Both the position numbers and the translations under genes were made by a program. The notes under the pieces are model-generated. The model was not told where the DNA came from. It worked only from the letters and a program-made list of their open reading frames with translations, and did not search any database. This document shows positions 58,156-58,826 of a stretch of DNA of 58,826 nucleotides, in pieces. Position 1 is the stretch's first letter. Each line of letters opens with the position of its first letter. The DNA comes from Brevibacillus centrosporus (GTDB lineage: Bacteria; Bacillota; Bacilli; Brevibacillales; Brevibacillaceae): NCBI RefSeq assembly GCF_003710815.1, contig NZ_RHHP01000037.1, positions 1 to 58,826 of the forward strand, in the 5' to 3' direction.

Positions 58156-58252
58156 TTACGAGAGCAAGAAAGGAAAGCGCTTCTGGTTTCTACCGACGGA
58201 AACAGAAGCCCTGGACGCTTTGCATGGGGTCAAGTAGGAGAGGGAGACTGGA

Positions 58253-58726
58253 ATGAACATTCGACTGGTGCCGGTGACGAGAGAGAACTGGCTCGCGGCT
58301 ATCGCTTTGCAAGTAAGCGAGGATCAAAAGGATTTTGTCCCGGCGGTGGCAGTGTCACTCGCGAAGGTATCCATCAAACCGGATGGGGACAGTGTGGTGT
58401 ATCTGCCCTTTGCGATCTATCACGGGGAGCAGCTGGTAGGCTTCATCATGCATGCATTTGTTGAAGAAACAACCGATATGTACTGGATCAACGGCTTTCT
58501 CATCGACGCTGCCCACCAGGGGAAAGGGTACGGAAAAGCAGCGATGCTCGAGATGATTGCGTACATCACCAAACGCTTCTCCCAGTGCCAGGAGGTAAGG
58601 CTAACGGTTTATCCGCATAATGCTGCCGCCTTGCAGCTGTACCGTCGTCTGGGATTTGTGGAGACTGGTGAGCAATATGACGGCGAGCTGGTCATGCGAA
58701 AAACGCTTGCCCAGGAAAAGTGCTAG
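58253..58726 (+). CDS. GNAT family N-acetyltransferase (spermine/spermidine-type)
   Basis: 157-residue acetyltransferase. N-terminal IRLVPVTRENWLAAIALQVS and the substrate strand MYWINGFLIDAAHQGKGYGK with the acetyl-CoA loop QGKGYGKAAMLEMI, then HNAAALQLYRRLGFVETGE. The start resembles Bacillus diamine acetyltransferases (BltD-like), but the acceptor is not certain. ATG 58253 with GGAGAGGGAG, 15 bases after the restored DUF4180 stop, so the two were probably one operon before the element inserted. Confidence 0.87.
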   Translation: MNIRLVPVTRENWLAAIALQVSEDQKDFVPAVAVSLAKVSIKPDGDSVVYLPFAIYHGEQLVGFIMHAFVEETTDMYWINGFLIDAAHQGKGYGKAAMLEMIAYITKRFSQCQEVRLTVYPHNAAALQLYRRLGFVETGEQYDGELVMRKTLAQEKC

Positions 58727-58743
58727 ATTCGTTCGATCCATGC

Positions 58744-58785
58744 AAAGGAGCCACTTTCTCAAAAAGAGAGTGGCTCCTTTCTTTT
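58744..58785 (+). terminator. Rho-independent terminator after GNAT gene
   Basis: AAAGGAGCCACT (58744-58755) pairs perfectly with AGTGGCTCCTTT (58769-58780), with further pairing in the loop (CTC/GAG), followed by CTTTT. Confidence 0.9.
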
Positions 58786-58826
58786 ACAGTAAGAATTTAT
58801 AGGATTCTTAGCCAGTATAAGTGCAA

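Larger units (their letters stand above)
56527..58237 (+). pseudogene. DUF4180 gene split by a TnpB element
   Basis: The first part (56527-56813) encodes MEIRVDQRNDSKVAVV through LAGEILQKYTNY and SYNSKSLHDF, a clear DUF4180 protein. It stops early at 56818-56820, within inserted DNA. The lost end is found intact 1.34 kb downstream: from 58156 the same gene resumes as YESKKGKRFWFLPTETEALD to the TAG at 58235-58237. Joining 56813 to 58156 restores one open frame with DFIYESKKG across the junction, as expected for the family, and a length of about 122 residues. The role of DUF4180 is unknown to me. ATG 56527 has GGGAGGAG upstream. Confidence 0.85.

Noticed and set aside
1..58826. Search by eye for CRISPR arrays, tRNA and rRNA genes
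   Set aside because: No regularly spaced repeats with unique spacers, no cloverleaf with CCA-type end and no rRNA-like stretch were seen.

Overview
The window looks like chromosomal DNA of a spore-forming Firmicute, most likely Brevibacillus or a close Paenibacillaceae relative. The reasons are a gerA-type germinant-receptor operon, strong AGGAGG ribosome-binding sites, frequent TTG and GTG starts, lipoprotein-type binding proteins and a Bacillus-type iol gene order. This is read from gene content and protein resemblance only; no database was searched. I saw no rRNA, tRNA or CRISPR array. No gene-free stretch exceeds 300 bases: the longest (26070-26367 and 8215-8501) hold terminators, promoters and operator-like repeats.

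Layout. 1-3609: start of an unknown gene leaving the left edge, then gerA-gerB-gerC (minus strand). 3757-7357: a decaying module of M20 amidohydrolase, frameshifted sodium/solute symporter, DUF3311 protein and a beheaded sigma-54 activator. 7546-11746: TetR regulator facing an amidohydrolase, Rieske protein, truncated RidA and MFS transporter, probably an aromatic or amino-aromatic catabolic unit. 11908-16909: FMN reductase, an 804-residue unknown protein with a small overlapping partner, a radical SAM protein and a HEAT-like protein. 17086-23751: LacI regulator, HAD phosphatase, COG1840-type binding protein, permease, ATPase and an inositol-monophosphatase-family enzyme, suggesting uptake and dephosphorylation of an organophosphate such as a sugar phosphate. 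23915-26069: PadR regulator with a SEDS (FtsW/RodA) protein, then a GNAT acetyltransferase.

26185-37935 is the most interesting stretch. A peptide-type ABC transporter with a metal amidohydrolase set between its two permeases is followed by a YheO/DauR-like regulator. After that comes an operon of a 49-residue membrane protein, PatB/MalY C-S lyase, tandem CMD/AhpD protein, MFS exporter and RidA. Three promoters (26185, 33260, 34131) share one architecture: TTGAC(T/C), a 17-base spacer, a TAT(C/T)AT -10 box, and a 25-base operator-like motif lying over the -10. This ties the transporter, the regulator and the C-S lyase operon into one probable regulon. My hypothesis is uptake and beta-elimination of S-substituted cysteine peptides, with RidA clearing the 2-aminoacrylate produced.

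38183-53433 is a myo-inositol locus (iolD-G-E-B-C-A-J, a ribose-type ABC transporter, a second Gfo/Idh/MocA dehydrogenase, a LacI regulator and an MFS transporter), with five copies of a TTAAGCGCTTAA-type operator. A related pair, a TIM-barrel isomerase and a dehydrogenase, follows to 55652. 55732-58237 is a gene graveyard: SDR, an unidentified oxidoreductase-like gene and a LuxR regulator survive as fragments, and a DUF4180 gene is split by a TnpB-only IS200/IS605 element whose ends can be placed to the base. A GNAT acetyltransferase and a terminator close the window.
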